Assembly: GCA_947480335.1 (NCBI GenBank)
Contig: CANKCB010000003.1
Coordinates: forward strand, 179,733 to 243,732
DNA: 64,000 bases
Reading direction: 5' to 3'
From: Gammaproteobacteria bacterium
GTDB taxonomy: Bacteria > Pseudomonadota > Gammaproteobacteria > Eutrophobiales > Eutrophobiaceae
Under the pieces are notes generated by a model that worked only from the letters and a program-made list of their open reading frames with translations, ran no database searches and had not been told where the DNA came from. Both the position numbers and the translations under genes were made by a program. The first letter of the stretch is position 1. Each line of letters opens with the position of its first letter. Shown here one piece after another: positions 63,777-64,000 of the stretch.

Positions 63777-64000
63777 ATGACACCCATATCCACCAGCGAA
63801 GAAACTCCTTCTATTGGCCGTACGCTCAAGGCCTGCCGTGAAGGCAAGAATATCAGCGTCAATGACATCGCTTCCAAAATGTATCTGGATGTGAGGATTA
63901 TCAATGCAATTGAAGAGGACAATTTTTCTTCCTTGTCCGACGCCATTTACGTACGCGGCTATATTCGCAGTTACAGCAAACTTTTAGGTGCCGATGCGGA
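63777..64000 (+). CDS. rodZ: Cytoskeletal protein RodZ (N-terminus only)
   Basis: The first 74 codons of RodZ; the gene runs beyond the window. The helix-turn-helix (HTH_25) domain is visible: SIGRTLKACREGKNISVNDI, ASKMYLDVRIINAIEEDNFS, and YVRGYIRSYSKLLGAD. RodZ links MreB to the envelope and sets rod shape. The start is two bases after the pilF stop. Confidence 0.92.
   Translation, partial: MTPISTSEETPSIGRTLKACREGKNISVNDIASKMYLDVRIINAIEEDNFSSLSDAIYVRGYIRSYSKLLGADA

Overview
The window is a 64 kb piece of a gammaproteobacterial chromosome of medium GC content. The best taxonomic evidence is the right end, where ndk-rlmN-pilF-rodZ lie in the order typical of Gammaproteobacteria. Genes for four TonB-dependent receptors, TRAP transport, RhlE, RdgC and Uup fit this. 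I cannot name a genus. I see no tRNA, rRNA, CRISPR array, prophage or intact insertion sequence.

Layout. 1-18.5 kb: three of four paralogous TonB-dependent receptor genes (one cut by the window start), mixed with rhlE, an FAD monooxygenase, a GNAT acetyltransferase, a PhnB-like VOC protein, a Pht5-like protein, threonine aldolase, an EamA transporter, a periplasmic esterase, cfa, tspO and an ornithine cyclodeaminase-family gene. 18.7-32.2 kb: a catabolic cluster consisting of a DctPQM TRAP transporter, a MaoC-type hydratase, a family III CoA-transferase, an acyl-CoA dehydrogenase, ETF-ubiquinone oxidoreductase, a CitE-like lyase, EtfAB, an MmgE/PrpD protein and a class I fumarase. The gene set resembles the itaconate (ict-ich-ccl) locus of Pseudomonas aeruginosa, extended by a complete electron-transfer branch and a possible mesaconase. 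I infer that branched C5 dicarboxylates (itaconate, mesaconate, methylsuccinate or citramalate) are imported, activated to CoA esters, hydrated to citramalyl-CoA and cleaved to acetyl-CoA and pyruvate.

32.2-47 kb: exported enzymes and transport genes (an amidohydrolase, an SMP-30-like lactonase, a diheme cytochrome c, a carboxymuconolactone decarboxylase-like protein, an orphan NMT1-type binding protein, a B3-like metallo-hydrolase), the fourth TonB-dependent receptor, and a probable small RNA near 41.6 kb. Part of this stretch is decaying. There is a wrecked polyphosphate kinase 2 gene, a MAPEG gene with a one-base frameshift, and an OsmC gene interrupted by an in-frame TGA. That TGA replaces a cysteine codon and is followed by a hairpin resembling a bacterial SECIS element, so a selenoprotein is a real alternative to a nonsense mutation.

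47.3-64 kb: housekeeping genes. These are rdgC, an aldo/keto reductase, a cytochrome c-FTR1 iron permease whose upstream region carries an exact FNR/Anr-type site and a weaker Fur-like site, a TPR protein, uup, then iscR-sufABCDSUT plus a Rieske ferredoxin gene, followed by ndk-rlmN-pilF-rodZ. The suf operon occupies the place where Pseudomonas and relatives carry isc. A strong IscR type 1 site lies in front of iscR. Several short repeat families (a G-rich GTGAGGAGTGAGG repeat, GTCAT...ATGAC hairpins, a GGGGCACAG palindrome and an ACAGTTAACT element) are scattered between genes, including inside the suf operon.
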